Source: an uncultured Pelagibacteraceae bacterium (GTDB lineage: Bacteria > Pseudomonadota > Alphaproteobacteria > Pelagibacterales > Pelagibacteraceae). From it: DNA of 53,414 nt. The stretch is from contig CABZGO010000008.1 of assembly GCA_902525355.1 (NCBI GenBank), positions 1-53,414 on the forward strand. The letters are read 5' to 3'. The translations under genes were made by a program, and so were the position numbers. The notes under the pieces were generated by a model that was not told the origin of the DNA, made no database searches, and saw only the letters and a list, made by a program, of their open reading frames with translations. Positions 1-8,725 of the stretch are shown piece after piece (position 1 is the first letter of the stretch; every line of letters starts with the position of its first letter).

Positions 1-42
1 GTTAAGTTATTGAATGATAAAGTTCAATCTTTAGATTTTTAA
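1..42 (+). CDS. C-terminal end of an upstream gene, possibly BamA
   Basis: Only the last 13 codons and a TAA stop (40-42) lie in the window. The visible tail ends ...VQSLDF. A terminal Phe with a hydrophobic residue two positions earlier fits the beta-signal of outer-membrane beta-barrel proteins. In many alphaproteobacteria bamA (sometimes followed by skp) lies just upstream of lpxD, so BamA is the best guess and Skp the alternative. The next gene starts one base after this stop, so the two are probably co-transcribed. Confidence 0.4.
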   Translation, partial: VKLLNDKVQSLDF

Positions 43-43
43 T

Positions 44-1012
44 ATGAAAAACCCATTTTTTAAAAAAAAAAACAATGTAGAAATTAATGATATTTTGAAA
101 TGTATAGGTCAAAAAAAATCTAAAAATAATTTTAAAGTCAATGACATTTCTGATTTAGAAAGTGCTGGTAAAAATGATATATCCTTTTTTCACACAGGAA
201 AATATCTTGAAAAAATTAAAAAAACCAAGTGTAAATTAGTAATAACAAACCAGAAATTAGAGAAAATAGTTCCAAGAAGTATAAGAATTATTTTAGTGTC
301 TAATGTTCTACTTACCACTGCAAAAGTAACATCTTTATTTTATCCAGATGCTTTAGATGATACATTTGATGATAATGTGTTGCCTATTAATAAAAAAATG
401 TTTAAAGGAATAAAATTTGGACATAACGTCCTTTTAGGAAAAAATGTTAAAATAGGAAAAAATTGTTCTTTAGGGCATAATACAATTGTTGAGCGTAATG
501 TATCCATTGGAGATAATTGCAAAATTGGTAACAACGTAGTAATAAAAAATTGTCTAATAGGTAGTAACACAAATATATTAGATGGTGCGATTGTAGGAAA
601 AAAAGGATTTGGTTTTTTCCCTGGAAATAAAAACATAAGATATCCTCACATTGGTGCAGTTATAATTGGAGATAATGTTGAAATTGGTTGTAATAATACA
701 ATTGACAGGGGATCTTTGTCTAATACAGTTATAGGAGATGGTACATTTTTAGACAACCAGGTTCACATAGGTCATAATGTTAAAATAGGAAAAAATTGTA
801 TTATAACAGGACAAGTTGGATTTGCTGGAAGCTCATATATTGGAAATAATGTTATGATTGGTGGACAAGCTGGCATTTCAGGACATTTAAGAGTAGGAGA
901 CAATGTTCAAATTGGAGGCGGAAGTGGAGTGATTAAAGATATTCCTTCAAATACTAAGGTGATGGGATATCCTGCAAAAAATATTAGAAATTTTATAAAA
1001 GAAAATAAATAA
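44..1012 (+). CDS. lpxD: UDP-3-O-acylglucosamine N-acyltransferase LpxD
   Basis: LpxD transfers the second 3-hydroxyacyl chain from acyl-ACP onto UDP-3-O-acyl-glucosamine in lipid A synthesis. The 322-residue protein has an N-terminal uridine-binding-like region (about 1-100) followed by a long left-handed beta-helix of hexapeptide repeats of the I-G-x-N-V type. His241 and His244 in the VHIGHN motif match the family's catalytic histidine region (His239 in E. coli). The start lies one base after the previous stop and fabZ follows with no gap, giving the usual lpxD-fabZ-lpxA order. Length is close to normal for the family. Confidence 0.95.
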   Translation: MKNPFFKKKNNVEINDILKCIGQKKSKNNFKVNDISDLESAGKNDISFFHTGKYLEKIKKTKCKLVITNQKLEKIVPRSIRIILVSNVLLTTAKVTSLFYPDALDDTFDDNVLPINKKMFKGIKFGHNVLLGKNVKIGKNCSLGHNTIVERNVSIGDNCKIGNNVVIKNCLIGSNTNILDGAIVGKKGFGFFPGNKNIRYPHIGAVIIGDNVEIGCNNTIDRGSLSNTVIGDGTFLDNQVHIGHNVKIGKNCIITGQVGFAGSSYIGNNVMIGGQAGISGHLRVGDNVQIGGGSGVIKDIPSNTKVMGYPAKNIRNFIKENK

Positions 1013-1459
1013 ATGACAAACCTTAACAAAGAACAAATAAAGGATTTATTGCCTCATAGAGAACCAATGCTTCTTATAGATGAACTAAAAAATATTAAAA
1101 AACTTTTTTCTGCTACTGCAATAGTAAATGTAAAAAAAGATAGTTTTTTTGTTAATGGTCATTTCCCAGAGGAACCAGTAATGCCGGGTGTTTTAATAGT
1201 TGAAGCTTTCGGTCAGGCCGCCGCAGCTTTAACAGCAAATGGATTAGATAAAGCTACTTATGATAATAAATTAGTTTTTCTGATGACAATTGAAAAGGCC
1301 AGATTCAGGAGTCCTGTTATCCCTGATTGTGTTTTAGAACTTAATATTGAGGCAATTAGATCACATGGAAGAGTTTGGAAATATAAAGGAACAGCTTTTG
1401 TGGGAGATAAGAAAATGGCAGATGCCCAGTGGTCTGCAACGATTGTAGATAGAAAGTAA
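1013..1459 (+). CDS. fabZ: 3-hydroxyacyl-ACP dehydratase FabZ
   Basis: FabZ dehydrates 3-hydroxyacyl-ACP to trans-2-enoyl-ACP in fatty-acid elongation and competes with LpxA/LpxD for the same acyl-ACP pool, which explains its place in the lpx operon. The 148-residue hotdog-fold protein has the opening LLPHREPMLLIDE and the catalytic pair His50 (GHFPEEPVMPG) and Glu64 (VEAFGQ), with the 14-residue spacing typical of FabZ. Its ATG directly follows the lpxD stop, so translation is probably coupled. A 55-nt AT-rich gap separates it from lpxA. Confidence 0.96.
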   Translation: MTNLNKEQIKDLLPHREPMLLIDELKNIKKLFSATAIVNVKKDSFFVNGHFPEEPVMPGVLIVEAFGQAAAALTANGLDKATYDNKLVFLMTIEKARFRSPVIPDCVLELNIEAIRSHGRVWKYKGTAFVGDKKMADAQWSATIVDRK

Positions 1460-1514
1460 TAATTAGTAGTAATAGTTGATAAGTATTAAATATTAAATTT
1501 GTTATTTATTATTT

Positions 1515-2297
1515 GTGATCCATGAAACTGCAATAGTAGATTCTAAAGCAAAAATCTTAGATAATGTCGAAATAGGACCTTATTGCTTTATAGGCCCAGA
1601 GGTTGAAATAGGTACCAACTCAGTTTTGCATTCACATGTAAATATAGTTGGTAACACAAAAATAGGAAAGAATAACCAAATTTATCCCTTCTCATCAATT
1701 GGAACTCCTCCTCAAGATCTTAAATATAAAGGAGAAAAAAATTTATTAATTATTGGTAACAACAATAAGTTTAGAGAATATGTAAACATAAACCCTGGAA
1801 CTGAACAGGGTGGAGGTGTGACTACAGTAGGTGATAATAATTTATTTATGGTTTATTGTCATGTTGCTCATGATTGTTTGATCTCAAATAATATTGTTTT
1901 AGCTAATAATGTACAGGTGGGTGGTCATGTAAGTATTCAAAATAATGCAATTGTTGGAGGAAGTTGTGCAATACATCAATTTTCTAGAATTGGAGAGTCT
2001 GCAATGGTAGGGGGGATGACAGGTGTTTTGAGTGATGTAATTCCATTTGGCTTATCTATGGGAAACAGAAATAACCTAATGGGTTTAAACCTTATTGGAT
2101 TAAGAAGATCTAAAGTTTCAAATGAAAATATTAAAAAAATACAATTAGCTTATGAAATAATATTTAAAACTCCAAATTTTAGAGAAAATATAGAAGGACT
2201 AAATAGTGATCTTAAAAACAATGAGTTTGTAAAAAAAATACTTAATTTTATAAATTCAGATAAAAAAAGGCCAATATCACTTCCACCTAGCAAATAA
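1515..2297 (+). CDS. lpxA: UDP-N-acetylglucosamine acyltransferase LpxA (GTG start)
   Basis: LpxA performs the first step of lipid A synthesis, O-acylation of UDP-GlcNAc. The 260-residue protein is a hexapeptide-repeat beta-helix followed by a C-terminal helical part. The motif YCHVAHDC holds His116 and His119, the latter matching catalytic His125 of E. coli. The start is a GTG at 1515, chosen because it gives the family N-terminus MIHETAIVD and no in-frame ATG is nearby. Its stop overlaps the lpxI start by one base (TAATG). Confidence 0.95.
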   Translation: MIHETAIVDSKAKILDNVEIGPYCFIGPEVEIGTNSVLHSHVNIVGNTKIGKNNQIYPFSSIGTPPQDLKYKGEKNLLIIGNNNKFREYVNINPGTEQGGGVTTVGDNNLFMVYCHVAHDCLISNNIVLANNVQVGGHVSIQNNAIVGGSCAIHQFSRIGESAMVGGMTGVLSDVIPFGLSMGNRNNLMGLNLIGLRRSKVSNENIKKIQLAYEIIFKTPNFRENIEGLNSDLKNNEFVKKILNFINSDKKRPISLPPSK

Positions 2298-3088
2298 TGA
2301 TAGGACTTTTTTTAGGAGAAAAAGATTTACCAAATCAAATTTTAAAAAAAATAGAGAGAAAAAAAATAAAATATTTTATTATAGATCTAACAAAAAATAA
2401 CAAATTTAAAAAAAATAAGGATAGTTTTTTCATTAATATAGGTAAATTTGGTGAAATACTAAAACTAATTAAAAAAAAAAAATGTAATAAAGTTATATTT
2501 GCTGGAAATATAATTAAACCCAAAATATCAAAACTAAAGTTAGATTTAAGAGGGCTTTTTTATATTCCTAGAATAGTTAAAGCATCTAAATTAGGCGATG
2601 CAGCAATATTAAAAGTTTTAATAAAAATTTTGTCCGAAAATAAAATTAAAGTTATTAAATTAAATACCTTCAACCCAGAATTAACGTTAAGGAAAGGAAT
2701 CTATACAAAAATTAAACCAAATTTGCTAGAAAAAGAGGAAATAGCGAAAGGAATTAGAACATTAAAAAAAATAAATTCATACAATCACACGCAGGCAGTA
2801 ATTATAAGAGACAATAAGGTCATTTCTAGAGAAACAAGAAAAGGTACAAAAGAAATGATAAAATCTGTCTCTAAATCTAAAATTAAAAAAGGTATTCTAA
2901 TAAAATTACCTAAAGTAAAACAAGATTTAAGGGTAGACTTACCAACAATAGGAATAGATACATTTAAAGATTGTAATAAAGTTGGCATCAAAGGAATTGT
3001 GGTTAAATCAAATCAAAATATTATATTAAATAAAGAAGTCTGTATTAAATATGCTAATCAAAATAAACTTTTTCTTATTTCTATATGA
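2297..3088 (+). CDS. lpxI: UDP-2,3-diacylglucosamine pyrophosphatase LpxI
   Basis: This is a DUF1009/LpxI-family protein, the enzyme that in alphaproteobacteria replaces LpxH and hydrolyses UDP-2,3-diacylglucosamine to lipid X and UMP. Visible features are the N-terminal Rossmann-like half and the C-terminal block at about residues 215-250, DLRVDLPTIGIDT followed by VGIKGIVV, which corresponds to the family's conserved catalytic-domain segment. It is very lysine-rich, as expected for an AT-rich genome. It lies between lpxA and lpxB and overlaps both (TAATG at its start, ATGA at its end), which strongly supports the role. Confidence 0.9.
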   Translation: MIGLFLGEKDLPNQILKKIERKKIKYFIIDLTKNNKFKKNKDSFFINIGKFGEILKLIKKKKCNKVIFAGNIIKPKISKLKLDLRGLFYIPRIVKASKLGDAAILKVLIKILSENKIKVIKLNTFNPELTLRKGIYTKIKPNLLEKEEIAKGIRTLKKINSYNHTQAVIIRDNKVISRETRKGTKEMIKSVSKSKIKKGILIKLPKVKQDLRVDLPTIGIDTFKDCNKVGIKGIVVKSNQNIILNKEVCIKYANQNKLFLISI

Positions 3089-4215
3089 AAAAAATTTTTG
3101 TTCTTACAGGTGAACCTTCAGGAGATAAATTAGCGTCTGAAGTAATATCACAAATAAAAACAAAAAGAACTGATTTAGAATTCTTAAGTGTTGGTGGTGC
3201 AAACTTAGAAAAGTTAGGCATAAAGACAATCTATGATCAAAAAGAAATAACCTTTATAGCTTTTACCGATATATTATTAAATTTTTTTAAAATAAAACGT
3301 AAAATAAAAGATACTGTTAATGAAATCTTAAAATTTAACCCAGATATTTTATTTAGTGTTGATAGTCCAGATTTCACATTAAGAGTGGCAAAATTAGTAA
3401 AAGAGAAAAATCCAAAAATAAAAATAATTCATTTTATTGCACCCAAAGTTTGGGCATGGAGAGAGGGAAGAGTTAAGAAAATGAAGAAATTTTTAGACCA
3501 TATTTTATTACTTTTTAAGTTTGAAAAGGAATATTTTGATAAAGAAAAACTAACTAATACATTTGTAGGTCATCCTTTGTTGGATAAAAAAATTAATAAA
3601 AATATGCAAATAGAACAATTTTTAGATAAAAAAAATACTATATCAATTTTTCCTGGAAGTAGAATCTCAGAGATTATTCATCATATGCCAATTCTAATTA
3701 ATTTTATAAAAAAAATGAATATCAAGGATCCTAATTATAATTTTATATTTCATGCAACCGATAAAAATAAAGAACTAATATCGAGTTATATTTTAAAAGA
3801 ATCTATACAAAATCTAGAAATTATTAGTGATGATAAAATTAAAACTGCTGTTTTAAAGAAATCAATTTTCGCGGTAGTAAAATCTGGAACAGTTTCCTTA
3901 GAAGTGTGTAAAATGAATATTCCATCAGTAATTATTTATAAGATGAATTTTATAAATTTTTATTTAGCAAAATTTTTACTAAATATAAAATTTGTTAACA
4001 TGATTAATATTATAAATAATAGAGAAGTTATTCCAGAGTTGATACAATCCGAATGTAATGCTGATGAAATATTTAAAAGCGTTTACTATTTTCTAAAAAA
4101 GCCAGATTTAATTTCCAAACAAAAAAATGAAATAAAAAAAACACTTGAAACTTTAACTTCCCCTAGCTCATCGTCTGAGGAAGCGTCAAATATTATCTTA
4201 TCCTATATTTCTTAA
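3085..4215 (+). CDS. lpxB: lipid-A-disaccharide synthase LpxB
   Basis: LpxB condenses lipid X with UDP-2,3-diacylglucosamine to form the lipid A disaccharide at the inner membrane (GT19 family). The 376-residue sequence begins with the family signature TGEPSGDKLASEVI, has APKVWAWREGRVKKM at about residues 124-138, and has FPGSR and KSGTVSLE farther on. Start and lpxI stop overlap as ATGA. The last 18 bases overlap the end of the convergent gltX, so there is no room for a conventional intergenic terminator. Confidence 0.95.
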   Translation: MKKIFVLTGEPSGDKLASEVISQIKTKRTDLEFLSVGGANLEKLGIKTIYDQKEITFIAFTDILLNFFKIKRKIKDTVNEILKFNPDILFSVDSPDFTLRVAKLVKEKNPKIKIIHFIAPKVWAWREGRVKKMKKFLDHILLLFKFEKEYFDKEKLTNTFVGHPLLDKKINKNMQIEQFLDKKNTISIFPGSRISEIIHHMPILINFIKKMNIKDPNYNFIFHATDKNKELISSYILKESIQNLEIISDDKIKTAVLKKSIFAVVKSGTVSLEVCKMNIPSVIIYKMNFINFYLAKFLLNIKFVNMINIINNREVIPELIQSECNADEIFKSVYYFLKKPDLISKQKNEIKKTLETLTSPSSSSEEASNIILSYIS

Positions 4216-5592
4216 TCTTTTTATTACCTCGTTTTTTCCAAGAGATAATATTATATCATATATTCCTGGACCAAATTTAGATCCTGTTAACATTATTCGT
4301 AATGGCTGCCCAACGCCCTTAAAATTTGTATTATTCAATTTTATTAACGCATTTATGATTTGTTCTAAATTTTCTCTATCAAAAATTTCTAATTCTGAAA
4401 TCTTCTTTTTAAATAAATGTATTATTTTTTTTGCTTCATCGTTTATCAGCTCTTTATCATTGTCGTTAAAAATAACATTATCATTTAATATGTATCTAGA
4501 ATTATTAAATATATCCTCAAGTGTTTTTGCTTTATTTTTTAAAAATTTTAAAGAGCTCTTTATTGTATTTTCTTTATCTTCTTGTATTCTATCTTTATAC
4601 ATCTCACAATATTCTTTTAACTTTTTGTACAATATATTTTCTTCACTATTTTTAATGTAATATTCATTCATAGAAAGAATTCTACCCATATCAAGTTTTG
4701 AAGGTGATTTACCTATTCCTTCTAAATCAAAAAGTTTTATACTTTCATCTAAGCTGAAAATTTCCTTATCTTTATAAGACCATCCTAACCTAAGTAGGTA
4801 ATTTCTAAGTGATTCAGGTAGAATCCCAATTTTTGAGTAATCTTCTAATGTTGAGGCATTGTCTCTTTTAGACAATTTCTTACCATCTATTGTATGAATA
4901 AGAGGTATATGAGCAAATTGTGGAATATCCCATCCTAATGCTTCATATATCTGCATTTGTTTAAAAGTATTAATTTTATGATCATCTCCTCTTATAATAT
5001 GAGTTATTCCCATGTTATGATCATCAACTGACGCAGATAAATTATATGTTGGTGTTTTGTCATTTCTTAAAATAACAAAATCCTCAATAGTATTATTTTC
5101 AATCTCCACGTTTCCTTGAACTAAGTCTTTTAGTAGAGAAGTCCCTTCTATTTTACTTTTAAATCTTATAACTGGATTTATATTTTTTGGGGCTTTATCT
5201 TCAGAAATATCACGCCATTTTCGATTATACACATAAGGAATTTTTTTTTGTTTAGCTCTTTTCTTTTGTTCTTCTATTTCTTCTGGACTACAATAGCATT
5301 TATAAGCATTTCCTTTTTCTAATAACTTTTTTGCAATAGTTATGTGTTCGTCAATCATTTTTGATTGAATATACTCTTCACCATCGTGTTTAATTCCCAT
5401 CCATTCTAGAGAGTTAATTATTTGAATTTTATGTTCTTCCTTTGATCTTTCTTTATCAGTATCTTCTATCCTTAAATAAAATTTACCTGATTTATTTTTT
5501 GAATATAACCAATTAAATAAAGCTGTTCTTACCCCACCAATATGAAGAGGACCGGTAGGAGAAGGAGCAAATCTAGTTGCTACTTTTTTCAT
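4198..5592 (-). CDS. gltX: glutamyl-tRNA synthetase GltX
   Basis: Class I aminoacyl-tRNA synthetase that charges tRNA-Glu. The 464-residue protein has HIGG at residues 17-20 (class I HIGH motif) and KLSKR at 238-242 (KMSKS motif), followed by a helical anticodon-binding region. A CYC motif near residue 100 sits in the position of the zinc-associated region of some GltX proteins. It starts 19 nt after the lexA stop on the same strand and so is likely transcribed with lexA. Alphaproteobacteria often carry two GltX paralogues, and whether this one also charges tRNA-Gln cannot be told here. Confidence 0.95.
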   Translation of the reverse strand: MKKVATRFAPSPTGPLHIGGVRTALFNWLYSKNKSGKFYLRIEDTDKERSKEEHKIQIINSLEWMGIKHDGEEYIQSKMIDEHITIAKKLLEKGNAYKCYCSPEEIEEQKKRAKQKKIPYVYNRKWRDISEDKAPKNINPVIRFKSKIEGTSLLKDLVQGNVEIENNTIEDFVILRNDKTPTYNLSASVDDHNMGITHIIRGDDHKINTFKQMQIYEALGWDIPQFAHIPLIHTIDGKKLSKRDNASTLEDYSKIGILPESLRNYLLRLGWSYKDKEIFSLDESIKLFDLEGIGKSPSKLDMGRILSMNEYYIKNSEENILYKKLKEYCEMYKDRIQEDKENTIKSSLKFLKNKAKTLEDIFNNSRYILNDNVIFNDNDKELINDEAKKIIHLFKKKISELEIFDRENLEQIINALIKLNNTNFKGVGQPLRIMLTGSKFGPGIYDIILSLGKNEVIKRLRNIG

Positions 5593-5611
5593 TGAATTTA
5601 TTTAGACTATT

Positions 5612-6295
5612 TTACTGAAAGTTTCTATATAAAGATACAAGAATTCCCTGAACTTTCACTCTATCTGGGCCAAAAATTTTTGTTTCGTAATTTCTATTTG
5701 CACTTTCTAATGCAACAGTTTTACCTTTTCTTCTAATTCTTTTCAACATAGCCTCATGATCATCAATTAAAGCTACTACAATTTTTCCATTATCTGCAGT
5801 ATCTGCTTTTTTGACAATAACAGTATCACCATCATTGATTCCAGCTTCAATCATAGAGTCCCCTTGGACCTTTAAACCAAAAAATTCTCCATCTTTTTCA
5901 ATATTTGCTGGCAGTGGAATTCTTGAAACTTCATTCTGTATAGCTTCAACCGGAGTTCCTGCAGCAATTTTTCCAAGAACAGGGATTTCCGTATCGTTTG
6001 AATTATTTAAATTTTCCTCATCTAGTCCTCCCTTAATAACGCTTGGAGAAAAACTGTTATAAATATCGTTTGCAGATGCAGTTTCAGGTAACTTAATTAC
6101 TTCTAATGCTCTTGCTTTGTGGGCTAATCTTTTAATAAAACCTCTTTCTTCTAATGCACTAATAAGTCTGTGAATGCCAGATTTTGATTTTAAATTTAAA
6201 GATTCTTTCATTTCCTCATATGAAGGGGACACACCTGTAGATCTCAACTTTTTGTTGATAAAAAGAAGCAGGTTTTTTTGTTTTTTAGTTAACAT
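5612..6295 (-). CDS. lexA: SOS repressor LexA
   Basis: LexA represses SOS genes and self-cleaves when RecA is activated. The chosen ATG at 6295 gives 227 residues starting [17 protein letters not shown], the usual N-terminus; an in-frame ATG at 6313 would add six residues not seen in the family and touches the operator. The N-terminal winged helix (about 1-70) is followed by a linker, the Ala112-Gly113 cleavage site (KIAAGTP) and the serine/lysine dyad Ser147 (GDSMIEAG) and Lys185 (MLKRI). A GTTC-N7-GTTC operator lies 23-37 nt upstream, so autoregulation is expected. gltX follows closely. Confidence 0.95.
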   Translation of the reverse strand: MLTKKQKNLLLFINKKLRSTGVSPSYEEMKESLNLKSKSGIHRLISALEERGFIKRLAHKARALEVIKLPETASANDIYNSFSPSVIKGGLDEENLNNSNDTEIPVLGKIAAGTPVEAIQNEVSRIPLPANIEKDGEFFGLKVQGDSMIEAGINDGDTVIVKKADTADNGKIVVALIDDHEAMLKRIRRKGKTVALESANRNYETKIFGPDRVKVQGILVSLYRNFQ

Positions 6296-6317
6296 AGAAC
6301 AAATTAAGTACATCTAT

Positions 6318-6332
6318 GTTCTATAAAAGTTC
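6318..6332 (-). promoter_or_regulatory. LexA (SOS) box upstream of lexA
   Basis: The bases read GTTC-N7-GTTC (GTTC at 6318-6321 and 6329-6332), an exact match to the alphaproteobacterial LexA operator, a direct repeat unlike the E. coli palindrome. It ends 23 nt upstream of the lexA start codon in the 84-nt gap between trpC and lexA. The match and position indicate lexA autoregulation, and probably SOS control of the downstream gltX. Confidence 0.85.
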
Positions 6333-6379
6333 CTCAATTTATACAACAGCTAAAAAGCATCATAAATCTTGGAAATTTT

Positions 6380-7171
6380 CTATAAAAGGGAAAAAATATT
6401 ATTATTTTCTAAATCTTTTAAAAGTGATTCACCAATTAAAAAAGTGCTTATTGAGGTCCTGTTTTTTATATCAAGCAATTCATCTTTTGTTTTTAGACCA
6501 CTCTCAGAAATTAGAGGGGACGAGTGATTTGAAACAACATCATATATATCATAAGTTGTATTTATCTCAGTTTTAAGAGTTTTTAGGTTTCTGTTATTTA
6601 TACCAATTAAAGCATCCGGATATTTTTCTGATTTTTCTGCCTCCTCAACTGTATGAACTTCAACAATCACACTCATATTATGCTTTAAAGCCTTCTCGTA
6701 AATTTCATCAGCAGTTTTTTCTGAAATACCTGCTAATATGATCAGGACTGCATCAGCACCATAACTTTTAGCTAAAGGAACTTGAAATTTATCAACAAAA
6801 AAGTCTTTACAAAGAATTGGTAATTTAATTTTTTTTTTAATTTCAGAAATATGAGATAAATTTCCTAAAAAAAAGTCTTCCTCAGTTAATACAGACAAAC
6901 AAGTAACATTCTTAGAGTTATATATATTTGCAATTTTTACTGGGTCGTAATCATCTATCAAAATACCCGCAGACGGACTAGCTTTTTTTATTTCAGCAAT
7001 TACAGATATCTTATTTTTTGAGTTATTGGTTTGTATTTTTTTCTTGAAATCAAAAAAAACATCTTTTTCATTAATTGTTTCTATCAAGCTATCAATATCA
7101 ATTTCACGTTTTAATTTTTCAATTTTAATCTTTTTTTGATCAATTATTTTTTGAAGAATATTTTTAGACAT
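6380..7171 (-). CDS. trpC: indole-3-glycerol-phosphate synthase TrpC
   Basis: TrpC closes the indole ring in tryptophan synthesis, converting 1-(2-carboxyphenylamino)-deoxyribulose-5-phosphate to indole-3-glycerol phosphate. The 263-residue TIM barrel shows the family blocks VIAEIKKASPSAG, LCKDFFVDKFQV, DAVLIILAGI, VEVHTVEEAE, IGINNRNLKTL and SESGLK. It is monofunctional, with no TrpF domain. It overlaps the end of trpD by 8 nt and is the last gene of the trpEGDC run. Many alphaproteobacteria have moaC/moeA between trpC and lexA, but here lexA follows directly. Confidence 0.95.
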   Translation of the reverse strand: MSKNILQKIIDQKKIKIEKLKREIDIDSLIETINEKDVFFDFKKKIQTNNSKNKISVIAEIKKASPSAGILIDDYDPVKIANIYNSKNVTCLSVLTEEDFFLGNLSHISEIKKKIKLPILCKDFFVDKFQVPLAKSYGADAVLIILAGISEKTADEIYEKALKHNMSVIVEVHTVEEAEKSEKYPDALIGINNRNLKTLKTEINTTYDIYDVVSNHSSPLISESGLKTKDELLDIKNRTSISTFLIGESLLKDLENNNIFSLL

Positions 7172-8156
7172 TCTGTATATTTTTTACATATTTGAATGCA
7201 GATCCAGATTTAATAAACCCTCTGGTATAATTATAAGCAATTTTAAAATCATCATATTTTCCAGAAACTATTAATCCTGCTGCAGCATTTAGACATACTG
7301 CTTTTGAAAAATCATTATCTTTCCCTTGAAAAATATTTAAAATTTTATCAGAATTAAATTTAGCATCATCTCCTACTAAATTTTCAAATTTATCAGCATT
7401 AACATTTAACTCATTTGGATCAATAATAAACTCAGATATTTCATTGTTCTTCAGTTGCACAACATTAGTTTTAGCGTAAGGTGATATTTCATCTAGACCA
7501 TCCTCACTATTTACAATCCATGCAAATTTTAAATTTAGATTTTTAAGTGCATTTGCAAAAACATTTAAAAGTTTATTATCAAAAACACCAATTACCTGCC
7601 TCTCAACAAGTGCAGGGCTGCTTAATGGACCTATCATATTAAAAATTGTTCTTTTTCCTATTTTTTTTCTTGTCGGACCAACATATTTCATTGCTGAGTG
7701 GTAATTTGGTGCGAACATAAAGCCAAAATTATTATTTTTAATTTGTTCCTCGATTTGTTTTGGCTCTAAGTTGATATTTATATTTAAGGCTTCAAGAACG
7801 TCAGCTGACCCACATTTAGATGAAACTGCTTTATTTCCATGCTTAGCCACTTTAACACCCATACTTGCTAACAAAAGCGCTGATGCTGTTGAAATATTTA
7901 AAGTATCTTTTCCATCTCCACCAGTACCACAAGTGTCAATGCAATTTTCAGCTTTCACTCTTTTTGACTTATCTCTTAATATATATACACCTCCAGCTAT
8001 TTCATCTGAAACCTCACCTTTATCTGACAATAAAGTTAAAAAATCATAAATTTGTTGATCACTTGCCTCACCATTCATTAAAATCTTAAATGCATTTTTA
8101 CTCTCATCAAAATTTAAATTTATTTTGTTTCTTAGCTTTTCTAAAAAATGATCCAT
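7164..8156 (-). CDS. trpD: anthranilate phosphoribosyltransferase TrpD
   Basis: TrpD joins anthranilate and PRPP in the second committed step of tryptophan synthesis. The 330-residue protein has the PRPP-binding CGTGGDG motif at residues 76-82, followed by NISTAS, KHGNKAVSSKCGSAD and FMFAPNYHSAMKYV, all typical. It is separated from trpG by 2 nt and overlaps trpC by 8 nt, so the three are translationally coupled. Confidence 0.96.
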   Translation of the reverse strand: MDHFLEKLRNKINLNFDESKNAFKILMNGEASDQQIYDFLTLLSDKGEVSDEIAGGVYILRDKSKRVKAENCIDTCGTGGDGKDTLNISTASALLLASMGVKVAKHGNKAVSSKCGSADVLEALNININLEPKQIEEQIKNNNFGFMFAPNYHSAMKYVGPTRKKIGKRTIFNMIGPLSSPALVERQVIGVFDNKLLNVFANALKNLNLKFAWIVNSEDGLDEISPYAKTNVVQLKNNEISEFIIDPNELNVNADKFENLVGDDAKFNSDKILNIFQGKDNDFSKAVCLNAAAGLIVSGKYDDFKIAYNYTRGFIKSGSAFKYVKNIQNV

Positions 8157-8158
8157 TT

Positions 8159-8722
8159 TTACTCTTTTACAAAGTTCTCTAAAATTTTTAAACCATATTT
8201 TGTTTTGATACTTTCAGGATGAAATTGAACTCCATGGATTTTGTATTCTTTATGCATAACACCCATTATTGTCCCATCAGATGTACTAGATGTAATTTTT
8301 AAATCTTTAGATAAGGATTTGCTGTCAATTACTAAACTATGGTATCTGGTAGCTGAGAAGTTTTTTGGTAAATTTTTTAAAATACCAATTTTCTTATTTA
8401 TAATATTGCTTGTCTTTCCATGTACAAGTTTTTTAGCTTGAATTATCTTTGAACCAAATACTTGACCAATAATTTGATGACCTAAGCAAACACCAAGTAT
8501 TGGCATTTTTTTAAATAAATTTTTTACTATCTTTAAACAGTTTCCAGCTTGATTGGGGTTTCCAGGACCTGGAGATATTACAATTTTATTATACCCTTTT
8601 TTTAAAATAGAATGATGATCTACTTTATCATTTCTATAAACATCTACTTTAGAAAAGGATGAGAGATAGTGATATAAATTGAATGTGAAACTATCGTAAT
8701 TATCAATTAAAATTATTTTCAT
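8159..8722 (-). CDS. trpG: anthranilate synthase glutamine amidotransferase subunit TrpG
   Basis: Class I glutamine amidotransferase that supplies ammonia to TrpE. The 187-residue protein has the oxyanion motif PGPGNP (51-56), nucleophile Cys79 in GVCLGHQ, and His168/Glu170 in VQFHPES, a complete catalytic triad. It lies between trpE and trpD. In streamlined genomes the same subunit often also serves PabB in folate synthesis, so a shared TrpG/PabA role is likely but inferred. Confidence 0.93.
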   Translation of the reverse strand: MKIILIDNYDSFTFNLYHYLSSFSKVDVYRNDKVDHHSILKKGYNKIVISPGPGNPNQAGNCLKIVKNLFKKMPILGVCLGHQIIGQVFGSKIIQAKKLVHGKTSNIINKKIGILKNLPKNFSATRYHSLVIDSKSLSKDLKITSSTSDGTIMGVMHKEYKIHGVQFHPESIKTKYGLKILENFVKE

Positions 8723-8725
8723 CTT

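Noticed and set aside
1460-1514. Possible promoter or regulatory site between fabZ and lpxA
   Set aside because: The 55 bases are simple AT-rich sequence with no dyad, clear -35/-10 pair or known motif.
6296-6313. Longer N-terminus for lexA (start at 6313)
   Set aside because: It adds MYLICS, which the family lacks, and would leave only four bases between the start codon and the LexA box.
6316-6576. Open frame on the + strand starting in the trpC-lexA gap
   Set aside because: Most of it is antisense to the trpC 3' end, the start lies across the LexA box, and the translation shows no recognisable domain.
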